A stretch of DNA of 64,000 nt, from the NCBI GenBank assembly GCA_902533795.1, contig CACAND010000001.1:74159-138158 (forward strand). The letters run 5' to 3'. Origin of the DNA: an uncultured Candidatus Actinomarina sp. GTDB taxonomy: Bacteria > Actinomycetota > Acidimicrobiia > Actinomarinales > Actinomarinaceae. Of the stretch, positions 45,352 to 54,782 are shown one piece after another. Each line of letters begins with the position of its first letter. The stretch's first letter is position 1. The position numbers and the translations under genes are program-made. The notes below the pieces were generated by a model. That model saw nothing but the letters and a program-made list of their open reading frames with translations, was not told the origin of the DNA and searched no databases.

Positions 45352-46446
45352 TTGAAATCAGCAATAACAGGTTGGGGTAAATGTACGCCCGATAACATTA
45401 TGACTAATGATGATTTGTCAAAATTTGTTGATACTTCTGATGAATGGATTCAACAAAGAACAGGGGTAAAAGAACGAAGATTTAGCCATGTAAACACATC
45501 AGATATGGCAGAAATTGCCGGTAAACATGCAATAGCCTGTGCTGGTTTAAATCCAGAAGATATTGATGTTGTAATCTTGGCTACATGTACTCCTGACAGT
45601 ATTGTTCCCTCTGCAGCAGCACACGTTCAAAAAAAACTTGGTGCTGTAAATGCCTCAGTTTATGACGTAAATGCGGCTTGTGCAGGTTTTCTATATGCAC
45701 TTGAACAAGGAAAAGCATTCGTTGAAAGTAATCTTTATAAAAGAGCTTTGGTAATAGGGGCAGAGCATATTACTTGGTTACTTGATTGGTCTGATAGAAA
45801 TACCGCGGTGCTTTTTGGTGATGGTGCAGGTGCAGTAGTTATTGAAGAAAGTAAAAGTGAATCAGATGGTGAAATTTATTCGTTCTCAAATGGCCTAAGT
45901 TCAGACAATTTAGAAATCTTAGAAATTCCTAATTTTGGTTCAGCAATGGATCGATTTAAAACTGATGAAGCAGCTAGAGTACGGTGGACTTTTGATGGAC
46001 AGGAAATATTTAAATCTGGTGTTAGAGCTATGGCACAAGCGTCTGCAGAAGCTATTGAAAAATCAGGATTATCAAAAGACGATGTAGACATTTTTATTCC
46101 ACATCAAGCAAATATCAGGATCGTTGAAGCACTTGAAAAAAAACTTGGACTTCCTAATGCAACTACAATCAAAAAAGTTCATCGATACGGAAATACCTCG
46201 GCAGCATCAATACCAACAGCATTTGTAGATGCTCTTGAGGAAGGTGAGATAAAAGGTGGAGAAATTGCAGTATTTACGGCCGTCGGCGCTGGTCTTGCTT
46301 GGGGAGCTTGTGCGGTTCGACTAGGAGATCGTGTAACTCCAATAAATAAATCAGATGCAAAACTTCCAGATTTTGATGGAACTGCAACCGACACAATTAA
46401 AAAAGCAATCGAGTATCAAGTTCCAGACAAATTAGACAAAATATGA
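45352..46446 (+). CDS. fabH: 3-oxoacyl-ACP synthase III
   Basis: 364 residues from TTG 45352, with AAGGGGAA ahead of it. The Cys nucleophile lies in NAACAGFL, and the His and Asn are in FIPHQANIR and YGNTSAAS. It condenses acyl-CoA with malonyl-ACP to start chains. A C-terminal extension of about 30 residues past the usual end (from ITPINKSD) is not recognised. Confidence 0.95.
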   Translation: MKSAITGWGKCTPDNIMTNDDLSKFVDTSDEWIQQRTGVKERRFSHVNTSDMAEIAGKHAIACAGLNPEDIDVVILATCTPDSIVPSAAAHVQKKLGAVNASVYDVNAACAGFLYALEQGKAFVESNLYKRALVIGAEHITWLLDWSDRNTAVLFGDGAGAVVIEESKSESDGEIYSFSNGLSSDNLEILEIPNFGSAMDRFKTDEAARVRWTFDGQEIFKSGVRAMAQASAEAIEKSGLSKDDVDIFIPHQANIRIVEALEKKLGLPNATTIKKVHRYGNTSAASIPTAFVDALEEGEIKGGEIAVFTAVGAGLAWGACAVRLGDRVTPINKSDAKLPDFDGTATDTIKKAIEYQVPDKLDKI

Positions 46447-47171
46447 AAACAGTTTTTGTAACAGGTGCTTCAAGAGGTATTGGAAAATCTATAGCTTTAG
46501 AGCTTGGAAAAAATTATCAAGTTGCTGTAGGTTTCTCAAATTCTCAAGATAAGGCTGACGAAGTTGTAGAAGAAATAAAAAAATTAGGTGGAGAAAGTCT
46601 TTCTGTTCAATTAAATATTGAAGATAGAAATTCAGTTGATAAGGCATTTAATTTAATTGAAGAAGCATATAAACATGTCGACATTTTGGTAAACAATGCA
46701 GGAATTACAAAAGACAATATTTTACCAAGAATGAAGGATGATGAGTGGAATGATGTTATTCAAACAAACCTAACTGGAAATTTCTATACATCTCAAAGAG
46801 CCATAAAAAAGATGATTAAAAATAAATGGGGAAGGTTAATTTTTATATCCTCGGTTGTAGGCATATCTGGTAATCAAGGCCAGGCAAATTATGCTGCATC
46901 AAAGGCAGGTTTGATAGGATTATCAAAATCAATTAGTAAAGAAGTAGGCAGCAGAAATATTACGTCTAATGTCGTAGCCCCAGGTTATATAGAAACAGAC
47001 ATGACATCATTTATTGATGATGAAAATAAAGAAAATATTATAGAACAACTTTCAATAAAACGCATGGGTATGCCAGAAGATATTGCAAACATGGTATCTT
47101 TTTTATGCAAAGATGAGTCAGAATATATAACAGGACAAGTAATACCTATTGATGGTGGTCTAACAACTTAG
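46443..47171 (+). CDS. fabG: 3-oxoacyl-ACP reductase
   Basis: 242 residues. SDR with NADPH-binding TGASRGIGK, NNAGITKDN, and catalytic Ser-Tyr-Lys (ISSVVG, NYAASKAG). C-terminal IPIDGGLT is the family end. It reduces ketoacyl-ACP. Overlaps fabH by 4 bp. Confidence 0.95.
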   Translation: MKTVFVTGASRGIGKSIALELGKNYQVAVGFSNSQDKADEVVEEIKKLGGESLSVQLNIEDRNSVDKAFNLIEEAYKHVDILVNNAGITKDNILPRMKDDEWNDVIQTNLTGNFYTSQRAIKKMIKNKWGRLIFISSVVGISGNQGQANYAASKAGLIGLSKSISKEVGSRNITSNVVAPGYIETDMTSFIDDENKENIIEQLSIKRMGMPEDIANMVSFLCKDESEYITGQVIPIDGGLTT

Positions 47172-47182
47172 TGGGAGTAATT

Positions 47183-47422
47183 ATGGAAGTAAATGAAGTT
47201 TTTGAAAAGGTTAAAGGTCTTTTTGAAGAAGAATTAGGTATTGAATCTGAAAAAATAACTATGGAAGCAAAACTAGAAGAAGATCTCGAAATCGACTCAT
47301 TAGGAATTGTTGAAGTAGTAATGGCATTTGAAGATGAGTTTGAGATAGAAATAGATGATGAAGAACTCACAGATGTTGGAACAGTTGGTCAAGCTGTAAA
47401 CTTGCTGCACTCAAAACTTTAA
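47183..47422 (+). CDS. acpP: Acyl carrier protein
   Basis: 79 residues from ATG 47183, preferred because GTGGGAG is a good SD for it; a GTG at 47171 in frame would use the fabG stop region. Acidic helical protein with the phosphopantetheine Ser39 in EIDSLGIVE. It carries the growing acyl chain in the FAS II cycle. Confidence 0.96.
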   Translation: MEVNEVFEKVKGLFEEELGIESEKITMEAKLEEDLEIDSLGIVEVVMAFEDEFEIEIDDEELTDVGTVGQAVNLLHSKL

Positions 47423-47425
47423 GCC

Positions 47426-48664
47426 ATGACTAAACAACGTGTAGTTGTAACAGGTTTAGGAACAATAAATCCACTCGGAAATAATGTAATAACTACATGG
47501 AAAAATCTAATAAATGGAGTTTCAGGCGTTGATAATATTACTTTATTTGATGCATCAGATTTGCCTGTGACGTTTGCAGGAGAAGTAAAAGATTTTGATC
47601 CAAATGATTACATGGGAAAACAAAATGCAAGAAAGTTAGATCGATCTGGTCAATTATCTATTTTTGCAGCAGAGGAAGCTTTAAGAGATGCTGGATTTGA
47701 CATTGACCAACCATTAGGAGAAGAATTTGGAATAGTATTTGGAACTGGGATAGGAGGAATTGGAGCTACTGAAGATGCAGTTCGAATATATGATGAAAGA
47801 GGTTCAAATAGAATAAGTCCACTTGCAATTACACAATTAATGCCTAATTCAAGTACAGGTCAAGTTGCAATAAAGTATGGAATACAAGGCCCATCGTTAA
47901 CAATTACAACTGCTTGCGCAGCATCGGCGAATGCAATTGGTGAAGCAAAAAAAATGATTGAGCAAAATATAGTTGATAAGGTCCTTGTTGGAGGTACTGA
48001 ATCAGGAACGACCTCAATGACAATTGGAGCCTTTGCACAAATAAAAGCACTATCCAAACAAAATGAAGAGCCTCAAAGAGCCTGTAAGCCTTTTGATAAA
48101 AATAGAGATGGATTCGTGATGGCTGAAGGCTCTACAGTATTGATACTTGAAAGTGAAAAGTCTGCTAATGAAAGAAATGGAAAAATTTATGGTTTTGTTG
48201 AAGGTTATGGATCTTCCACAGATGCTTATCATATTACCGCACCATCAGAAGGTGGAGTTGGTGCTTTACGAGCGATGGAGCAAGCAATTACTAATGCAGA
48301 TATAAATGTAGAAGAGATTGACTATATTAATGCTCATGGAACCTCAACTATAGCTAATGATGTTAATGAAACATTAGCAATTAAGTCTCTTATGAAAGAC
48401 TATGCATATAAAGTTAATATTTCTTCTACTAAATCTATGACTGGACATTTGCTTGGTGGAGGTGGAGCTTTTGAGGCTATGGCATCACTGTTATCTCTAA
48501 AAAATAATCAAATACCACCAACAATTAATTTAAATGATCCCGATGAAGAGTGTGATTTAAACTATACAGCAAACAATTCAATAGAAAAAAACATTGAGTA
48601 TGTAATGTCTAATTCATTTGGGTTTGGTGGACACAATGCTGTGTTAGTGTTTAGCAAGCAATAA
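47426..48664 (+). CDS. fabF: 3-oxoacyl-ACP synthase II
   Basis: 412 residues. KAS-type condensing enzyme with the Cys in TTACAASANA and two His in NAHGTSTIAND and KSMTGHLLG. It elongates acyl-ACP. It is the last gene of the forward operon and ends four bases before the convergent fabI stop. Confidence 0.96.
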   Translation: MTKQRVVVTGLGTINPLGNNVITTWKNLINGVSGVDNITLFDASDLPVTFAGEVKDFDPNDYMGKQNARKLDRSGQLSIFAAEEALRDAGFDIDQPLGEEFGIVFGTGIGGIGATEDAVRIYDERGSNRISPLAITQLMPNSSTGQVAIKYGIQGPSLTITTACAASANAIGEAKKMIEQNIVDKVLVGGTESGTTSMTIGAFAQIKALSKQNEEPQRACKPFDKNRDGFVMAEGSTVLILESEKSANERNGKIYGFVEGYGSSTDAYHITAPSEGGVGALRAMEQAITNADINVEEIDYINAHGTSTIANDVNETLAIKSLMKDYAYKVNISSTKSMTGHLLGGGGAFEAMASLLSLKNNQIPPTINLNDPDEECDLNYTANNSIEKNIEYVMSNSFGFGGHNAVLVFSKQ

Positions 48665-48668
48665 TAAA

Positions 48669-49448
48669 TTAATTACCTAGCATACTTCCACCAATTGCAT
48701 GAGCTCCACCATCTACATGGATTATCTCACCAGTTATGGCTTCTGAGTAATCAGATAACAAAAAATTTATGGCTTTAGCGACTGGTTGAGAATTTTTTGT
48801 ATCCCATCCTAAAGGTGCTTTATCATTCCATTCTGAATTCATTGTAGAAAAACCAGGAATATTTTTAGCAGCTGTTGTAGCTAAGGGTCCAGAAGCAACA
48901 GCATTTACTCTTATGTTATTTTTTCCAACATAAAAAGCCAAGTATCTCACAATAGATTGCAATGAAGATTTCGCAACACCTTGCCAATCATATCCTGGCC
49001 AAGCTTGAGAATTATCAAAATCTACAGCAACAATTGAGGACCCTTCGTTCAACACTGATAAAAATTCATTTGTAATCGTTTTTAAAGAAAAAGCAGATAC
49101 TTCAAAAGATTTTGTTGCATCTTCAACTTTTGTATTTAAAAAGTTACCACCCATTGCCTCTGTTGGTGAAAAAGCTATTGCATGTAGAATTCCATCAATT
49201 TTTCCATAATTATCTTTTACAAATTTGGCTACATCTTGAACTTGTTCAGTGTCTTGAATATCCATTTCTAATACTTCAATTTCACCATCAAGACGTTTTA
49301 CAGCCCTCTGAGTTATGCGAAATCCATCTCCAAATCCTGTGGCGATAATGCTTGCTCCATTTTCTAATGCAATTTTTGCAGCAGAGAAGGCAATGCTTTT
49401 GTCAGTAAGTATGCCGGTGATTAAAAAAGTTTTATCTTTTAAATTCAT
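48669..49448 (-). CDS. fabI: Enoyl-ACP reductase, FabI/InhA type
   Basis: 259 residues. The divergent SDR enoyl reductase start, LITGILTDKSIAFSAA, and the Tyr-x6-Lys active site in YDWQGVAKSSL are visible. A SNSQAWPGY-like InhA stretch (DFDNSQAWPGYD) points to the InhA branch. It completes the FAS II cycle, convergent with the operon and thus separately controlled. Confidence 0.94.
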   Translation of the reverse strand: MNLKDKTFLITGILTDKSIAFSAAKIALENGASIIATGFGDGFRITQRAVKRLDGEIEVLEMDIQDTEQVQDVAKFVKDNYGKIDGILHAIAFSPTEAMGGNFLNTKVEDATKSFEVSAFSLKTITNEFLSVLNEGSSIVAVDFDNSQAWPGYDWQGVAKSSLQSIVRYLAFYVGKNNIRVNAVASGPLATTAAKNIPGFSTMNSEWNDKAPLGWDTKNSQPVAKAINFLLSDYSEAITGEIIHVDGGAHAIGGSMLGN

Positions 49449-49490
49449 AATTTAATGTTACTTATTGAAAAATTACTTAGAATATATTTT

Positions 49491-49886
49491 TTAATCTTCG
49501 GTGTTTGGTGTGTAACTCTCACTACCAGTTGATGGTCTTAATTGTCTTCCAGTATAAAGAGCAAGTGCAATTTCAGTAACACCAAAAATCAAAAATCCAT
49601 TAAAGTTTGTAAATACTGCAAATCCAATTAATAATAATCCGCCAACATAACGTACTATATTTATTTGTCTAGCATTTTCTTCCTCGCCACCAAGCAAAAC
49701 AATTAAAAGTGCAGCGAATGTCACGCCGACACCATTAGCCCTTGCCAAAGTTGCTTCAGTAGAAGATAAGACTGCATCAGGATTAAGTAGAAATAGTTTA
49801 TAAACTTGTTCTGGAACAATAAACCCAACAACAGATAAAGCTAGATAAAGAATTGGATCAACTTTATTTATTATTTTATAACTCAT
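49491..49886 (-). CDS. Small four-helix membrane protein of unknown function
   Basis: 131 residues, four hydrophobic helices, with a polar C-terminal tail (RPSTGSESYTPNTED). General layout recalls DUF4345-type integral membrane proteins but I cannot confirm it. It lies downstream of ppdK on the same strand, 46 bp away, and may share its transcript. Confidence 0.6.
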   Translation of the reverse strand: MSYKIINKVDPILYLALSVVGFIVPEQVYKLFLLNPDAVLSSTEATLARANGVGVTFAALLIVLLGGEEENARQINIVRYVGGLLLIGFAVFTNFNGFLIFGVTEIALALYTGRQLRPSTGSESYTPNTED

Positions 49887-49932
49887 AAATGCAATTATAT
49901 CCTAAGAAAATTTTGTTTGTAATCAATAAAAA

Positions 49933-52578
49933 CTAAGATATTTCTGCTTGTGCAGCAGCTAATTTAGCAGTTGGGATTCTAAATGGGGAGCAAGAAATAT
50001 AATCAATATCTAAAGTGTTTAAAAATTTGATTGATTTTGGATCACCCGCATGTTCACCACAAACACCAATTTTTATATCTTTATTTATTTTTTTTCCATC
50101 AGCTGCTGAAGAAGCAACTAATTTTCCGACAGTATTTTCGTCAATTGAAACAAAAGGATCAACATCAAAAATATTTTTATCTACATATTCGTTTAAGAAT
50201 TTAGATGCGTCATCTCGTGATAAACCAAGGGTTGTTTGAGTTAAATCATTTGTTCCATATGAAAAGAAATCGGCATATTCTCCAATTTTTGATGAATTCA
50301 AGGCGGCACTTGGTAGCTCGATCATAGTTCCTATCTGGTAATCAAAATTGAAATCTGTTTCTTTCTTCAAGCTTTCAATTTTTTTGGTGATGATCTTTTT
50401 CATTTTTGTAAATTCATTTGCATTCATTATTAAAGGAATCATTATTTCAGGTTTAATTAATATCTTTTCTTTTTGTTGAATTTCATAACTAGCTTTAAAA
50501 ATTGCCTCAACTTGCATTTCATAAATTTCTGGATAACTTAAACCTAAACGCACACCTCGATGTCCTAACATTGGGTTACTTTCGCTAATCTTCGACAAAA
50601 CTTCAGTAACATATGCCGACGAAACTCTTAAAGAACTAGCTAACTCAGAAATTTCAATATCACTTTTTGGTAAGAATTCATGCATTGGTGGATCAAGTAG
50701 CCTAACAGTTATTGGTTTGTCTTTTAAAAGCTTAAATATTTCAACAAAATCATTTATTTGAAAATCAATAATTTTATCTAATGCTCTTTTTCTGCCTTGC
50801 TTATTGTTAGCCATAATCATCTCTCTCATAGGAAGTATTCTTTCACCTTCAAAAAACATATGTTCTGTTCTGCATAAACCAATTCCATCAGCACCAAACT
50901 CTAAAGACTTAGCTGTGTCATTCATTGTTTCTGCATTGGCTCTAATTGAAAGTTTTTTAAAATCATCGCACCATGCCATCAAAGTATTAAATTCATCAGT
51001 TAATTTTGCAGACTCTAACTCGACTTCCCCAAGAAAAATCTCACCCGTAGATCCGTCTAATGAAATTAAATCACCTTCTTCAATAGTTATTTGACCATTA
51101 GATATTTTTCTTTCACCTTTATCAATTTTGAGATTTTCTGCTCCAACTATACAAGGTTTGCCCATTCCTCTTGCAACAACAGCAGCATGGCTTGTCATGC
51201 CACCTTTTGTTGTCAATATTCCTACTGATGTAAACATTCCACTTATGTCCTCTGGGCTTGTTTCATCTCTAACTAAAATGACTTTCTTTCCCCTTGCCGC
51301 TTCGATCTCCGCTTTTTCTGGGTCAAAAACTATTTCACCTACAGCAGCTCCAGGTGAGGCATTTAAACCTTTTTCAAACAATTTTTTACTAGCTGAGTCA
51401 ACAAACTGTGGGTGTAGAACTGAAGTAATCTGATCTGCATTAATCATATTGATTGCTTCTTTTTTGCTTAGTATTTTTTCATTATGCATATCAACCGCAA
51501 TCTTTACACTCGCTTGGGCTGTTCTTTTTGCATTTCTAGTTTGAAGAATGAATAATTCTCCATCTTCAATCGTAAACTCAATATCTTGTGCATCTTTATA
51601 GTGAGTTTCTAATTTATCTCCAATAGATTTTATCTCGTTAAATAGAACCGGGTTTTCTTCCTCGAGAGAAGGTTGAGTGTTCTTTTCATGTTTTCCTATC
51701 GGATATGGTGTCCTTGTTCCTGCAACAACATCTTCTCCTTGAGCATTCATTAAATACTCCCCATACAATTTGTTTTTTCCTGTAGATGGAAACCTTGTAA
51801 AGGCAACACCCGTTCCTGAAGATTCATTTAAATTTCCAAAAACCATAGATTGAATAGTTGTTCCAGTACCCCAATTGTTAGGTATATTATTTATTTTTCG
51901 ATAAGTAACAGCTCGTTTGTTTAGCCAGCTTTTAAATACTGCCTCAATTGCCCCTTTGAGTTGAATAATAGGATCTTGTGGAAAAGGATTTCCATAAAAC
52001 CTTTCAACAGTGGTTTTAAAAGCATCAATGATCCAACTCAATTGTTCAGAATCAAAATCGTTATCTTTTTCGACTCCATCGATCCTTTTTTTATTATCAA
52101 TAATTGCTTCAAACCTGTCCATTTCAATTTCTAGAACAACATTTCCATACATTTGAATTAAACGACGATACGAATCAAGAGCAAATCTTTCATCATTAAA
52201 ATTAGATGCTAAAGCATCTACATTATTGTCATTAATTCCAATATTTAAAATAGAATCCATCATTCCAGGCATTGATACTTTTCCTCCCGATCTAACAGAT
52301 AATAAGAGAGGTGTTTTATCGTCATTAAATTTCTTTTTTGTTATTTTTTCTAAGTCAGAAAGTGCTGTTTCTAATTCTTTATCAAATTTATCTGGAAAAG
52401 ATTTGTTCTCTATGAAATAATTACAAACCTCTGTTGTTACTGTAAACCCAGGAGGGACATTAATTCCAAGGGTTGACATCTCTGCTAAATTTGCCCCTTT
52501 ACCTCCAAGTAAATCCAACATAGATTTATCACCTTCAGTTTTGGTGGAGGAAAATTGGTAAATGAGTTTTTTATTCAT
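49933..52578 (-). CDS. ppdK: Pyruvate, phosphate dikinase
   Basis: 881 residues, the usual length. It interconverts pyruvate, ATP and Pi with phosphoenolpyruvate, AMP and PPi. N-terminal ATP-grasp starts with LGGKGANLAEMS; the swivelling phosphohistidine domain has GGMTSHAAVVARGMGKP (phospho-His); the C-terminal PEP domain ends with CGEHAGDP near the catalytic Cys. It allows gluconeogenic flux or PPi-linked glycolysis. It diverges from the archaeal-type GAPDH gene across 30 bp. Confidence 0.97.
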   Translation of the reverse strand: MNKKLIYQFSSTKTEGDKSMLDLLGGKGANLAEMSTLGINVPPGFTVTTEVCNYFIENKSFPDKFDKELETALSDLEKITKKKFNDDKTPLLLSVRSGGKVSMPGMMDSILNIGINDNNVDALASNFNDERFALDSYRRLIQMYGNVVLEIEMDRFEAIIDNKKRIDGVEKDNDFDSEQLSWIIDAFKTTVERFYGNPFPQDPIIQLKGAIEAVFKSWLNKRAVTYRKINNIPNNWGTGTTIQSMVFGNLNESSGTGVAFTRFPSTGKNKLYGEYLMNAQGEDVVAGTRTPYPIGKHEKNTQPSLEEENPVLFNEIKSIGDKLETHYKDAQDIEFTIEDGELFILQTRNAKRTAQASVKIAVDMHNEKILSKKEAINMINADQITSVLHPQFVDSASKKLFEKGLNASPGAAVGEIVFDPEKAEIEAARGKKVILVRDETSPEDISGMFTSVGILTTKGGMTSHAAVVARGMGKPCIVGAENLKIDKGERKISNGQITIEEGDLISLDGSTGEIFLGEVELESAKLTDEFNTLMAWCDDFKKLSIRANAETMNDTAKSLEFGADGIGLCRTEHMFFEGERILPMREMIMANNKQGRKRALDKIIDFQINDFVEIFKLLKDKPITVRLLDPPMHEFLPKSDIEISELASSLRVSSAYVTEVLSKISESNPMLGHRGVRLGLSYPEIYEMQVEAIFKASYEIQQKEKILIKPEIMIPLIMNANEFTKMKKIITKKIESLKKETDFNFDYQIGTMIELPSAALNSSKIGEYADFFSYGTNDLTQTTLGLSRDDASKFLNEYVDKNIFDVDPFVSIDENTVGKLVASSAADGKKINKDIKIGVCGEHAGDPKSIKFLNTLDIDYISCSPFRIPTAKLAAAQAEIS

Positions 52579-52608
52579 GAGGTTTGATATTCTTATCTTA
52601 ATATAGTG

Positions 52609-53649
52609 ATGAAAAATATATTAATCGTTGGTACAGGAACAATTGGGGAACCACTAATTGGTCTTCTTGCACAGCATAAAGAAAAACTGGGAATTGACAA
52701 CATCTCGTTTTTTAAAAGAACTCCACTTTCAGATGAAAAAGGGAAAGTAGAAGCTTTGATTAGAAAAGGTGCAAAGCTTGTTGCTAATTCAGACGCAAAA
52801 AATGATTTTGAATCTATGGGTTTTGATGTTGAAGATTTAGAGAAAAGCTACGAAGAAAACCAAGTAATTATTGACTGCACTCCATCTGGCAACAAAAACT
52901 GGGATGAAATTTATTCAAATTTAGATAAAGATAAACGTTTTTTAGCTCAGGGTTCCGAACACGGGTTTGGTCCATTTTTTGCATGGGGTATAAATAACAA
53001 TGTCTTAACAAATGATCAAAACAAATATCTAATAGCCTCATGTAATACTCATAATATTGCCTCTATCCTTAAAACTTTCGTTCTTGACACAGACAAAAAT
53101 TTGAATGAAGGTCGTTTTGTATGCTTAAGAAGAGCAAATGATGTTTCTCAGAATGATTCATTCTCACCCTCCCCAACAATTACAAAACATGATAATCAAG
53201 AATTTGGGACTCATCATGCACGAGATGTCTTTGAATTATTTAAACAGGAAGGAAAAGAATTAAATTTATTTTCTTCAGCTATAAAGTTACCAACTCAATA
53301 CATGCATACCTTATGGTTTAATCTATCTTTTGAGAAAAACACTGAACTAAAAGAAGTATTAAATTCTTTAGAAAATAGTGAATTTTTGATGTCTACCGAG
53401 AAATTATCTTCAAATAAGGTATTTTCCTTTGGGCGGGATCATGGTTATCACGGTAGATTACTTTCCCATGGAATTATTGCAAAAGATTCACTTCACGTAA
53501 AGGAAAATAATCTAACAGGATATTGCTTTACCCCACAAGATGGAAATGCATTATTATCTTCTGTTGCAGCATCTGTAAATTATTTTTATGAAGAGAGTTG
53601 GATTGAAAAAATGACTGTTTTTAATAAGTACATATTTAAGAATATTTAG
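52609..53649 (+). CDS. Archaeal-type (type II) glyceraldehyde-3-phosphate dehydrogenase-like protein
   Basis: 346 residues from ATG 52609 (a GTG three bases upstream is in frame). The Rossmann start LIVGTGTIGEP, KRTP, IIDCTPSG, AQGSEHG and catalytic ASCNTHN (Cys145), then LRRAND, THHARDV and LPTQYMHT line up by eye with archaeal type II GAPDH. It is not like the common bacterial GapA. The family oxidises glyceraldehyde 3-phosphate with NAD(P). Lying beside ppdK it suggests a modified lower glycolysis. A different 'semialdehyde' dehydrogenase is the alternative. Confidence 0.7.
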   Translation: MKNILIVGTGTIGEPLIGLLAQHKEKLGIDNISFFKRTPLSDEKGKVEALIRKGAKLVANSDAKNDFESMGFDVEDLEKSYEENQVIIDCTPSGNKNWDEIYSNLDKDKRFLAQGSEHGFGPFFAWGINNNVLTNDQNKYLIASCNTHNIASILKTFVLDTDKNLNEGRFVCLRRANDVSQNDSFSPSPTITKHDNQEFGTHHARDVFELFKQEGKELNLFSSAIKLPTQYMHTLWFNLSFEKNTELKEVLNSLENSEFLMSTEKLSSNKVFSFGRDHGYHGRLLSHGIIAKDSLHVKENNLTGYCFTPQDGNALLSSVAASVNYFYEESWIEKMTVFNKYIFKNI

Positions 53650-53653
53650 AATA

Positions 53654-54169
53654 ATGGAAGAAACAATATGGTCTGGAATGGGAATAATACTTTTTGTAGT
53701 TGCAATAATTTGGCTAATTGTAACTTTGAGCAGAAAAATTAATAAAGCACTAAAAAAATCTGCAGAAATATTAAATTTCCAAACTGATATTCCAAGAAAT
53801 ATATTAAGAAAGAAAAAAATCTTTGGTGAACTAGACGGTTATAAATGTGAAGTTGAAGTTTATACAAGAAGTCATGGCAGATCTTCTACAACCTATGTTT
53901 CTTTCTATGCTTATTTTCCTAATAGCTTAGATATGGGTATAAAAATAAATTGGAAAGGTGAAATTGATGGTGACGATGAGCATCTAACAGACTTATTTGT
54001 TCAAAGAAATGATCGAATAGTTGAAGAAGCTCAAAAAACTTTGAGAAAATTGAGGATATCCGATACTGTTGTAAATTCCAGAAAAATATTATTTATAAAG
54101 TATTACAAACCTGATGAAATTGTTAAAACTATGAAAGATGTAGTGAGCTTGGCAAAAAGTCTAAAATAG
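53654..54169 (+). CDS. Membrane-anchored protein of unknown function
   Basis: 171 residues. One N-terminal membrane helix (about 8-24) is followed by a basic stretch and then a mixed alpha/beta domain with a GRSSTTYVSFYAYF strand region. I do not recognise the domain. It starts four bases after the GAPDH-like stop, so it is co-transcribed. It converges on the b561 gene. Confidence 0.6.
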   Translation: MEETIWSGMGIILFVVAIIWLIVTLSRKINKALKKSAEILNFQTDIPRNILRKKKIFGELDGYKCEVEVYTRSHGRSSTTYVSFYAYFPNSLDMGIKINWKGEIDGDDEHLTDLFVQRNDRIVEEAQKTLRKLRISDTVVNSRKILFIKYYKPDEIVKTMKDVVSLAKSLK

Positions 54170-54173
54170 ATAA

Positions 54174-54737
54174 TTAAATTTTAAGAATTTGTTCAAGTTT
54201 GTCGTATGCACGATTTTCAATGTTTTTAATTTTGGTTAAAAGTTCAGAATCATATTTTTTTGTTTCTTTCCAAACTGGAACCATGCCGTTCCATACTCCC
54301 TCACCTTTTAGTTTAGAATAGAAAGCTGCTCCAATGTGCATAGCAATTAATACATAACTAAGTAATGCAGAGAATTCATGTAATGCGACAGCGAAATCAA
54401 TCCCTCCAATTCCTAAATTAAATAAAGCTGCAATCAAAAGGCCTGTGGTTGGCAACATTATCAAAACAGAGTAGATGAGTCTATGCATAGCCTTCGCAAG
54501 AAATAAATGGCCTGGCCTTACCTCTTGGGTCGCCCCAAGAAGTGTTGGTGCATCTTTCATAAAGAAATACCTTATTAAAACAATAATCAAGAAAATTATT
54601 GCAAATGTTATTTCAAGATTAAGTAGTGAGGGATCTTCAAGCTCACTCAAGTCGTCAACTTGCTTAAATATGCCATAAGAATACAACAAAGTAAACGTCC
54701 AGTGAATAATTTTTGAAGTTTTACTATGTGACATCAT
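54174..54737 (-). CDS. Cytochrome b561 (CybB-like)
   Basis: 187 residues, four membrane helices. Candidate haem His residues are His12 (IIHWT), His85 (AMHR), His120 (LHEF) and His134 (AMHIG), plus a WNGMVP stretch typical of prokaryotic b561. It moves electrons across the membrane, often between quinol and an acceptor. It is the last gene after pntB with a 45-bp gap; a shared transcript is possible. Confidence 0.85.
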   Translation of the reverse strand: MMSHSKTSKIIHWTFTLLYSYGIFKQVDDLSELEDPSLLNLEITFAIIFLIIVLIRYFFMKDAPTLLGATQEVRPGHLFLAKAMHRLIYSVLIMLPTTGLLIAALFNLGIGGIDFAVALHEFSALLSYVLIAMHIGAAFYSKLKGEGVWNGMVPVWKETKKYDSELLTKIKNIENRAYDKLEQILKI

Positions 54738-54782
54738 AAAATACTTTAAATTTTTTTGGGATTATTTGTTGTTAAGTTTTTG

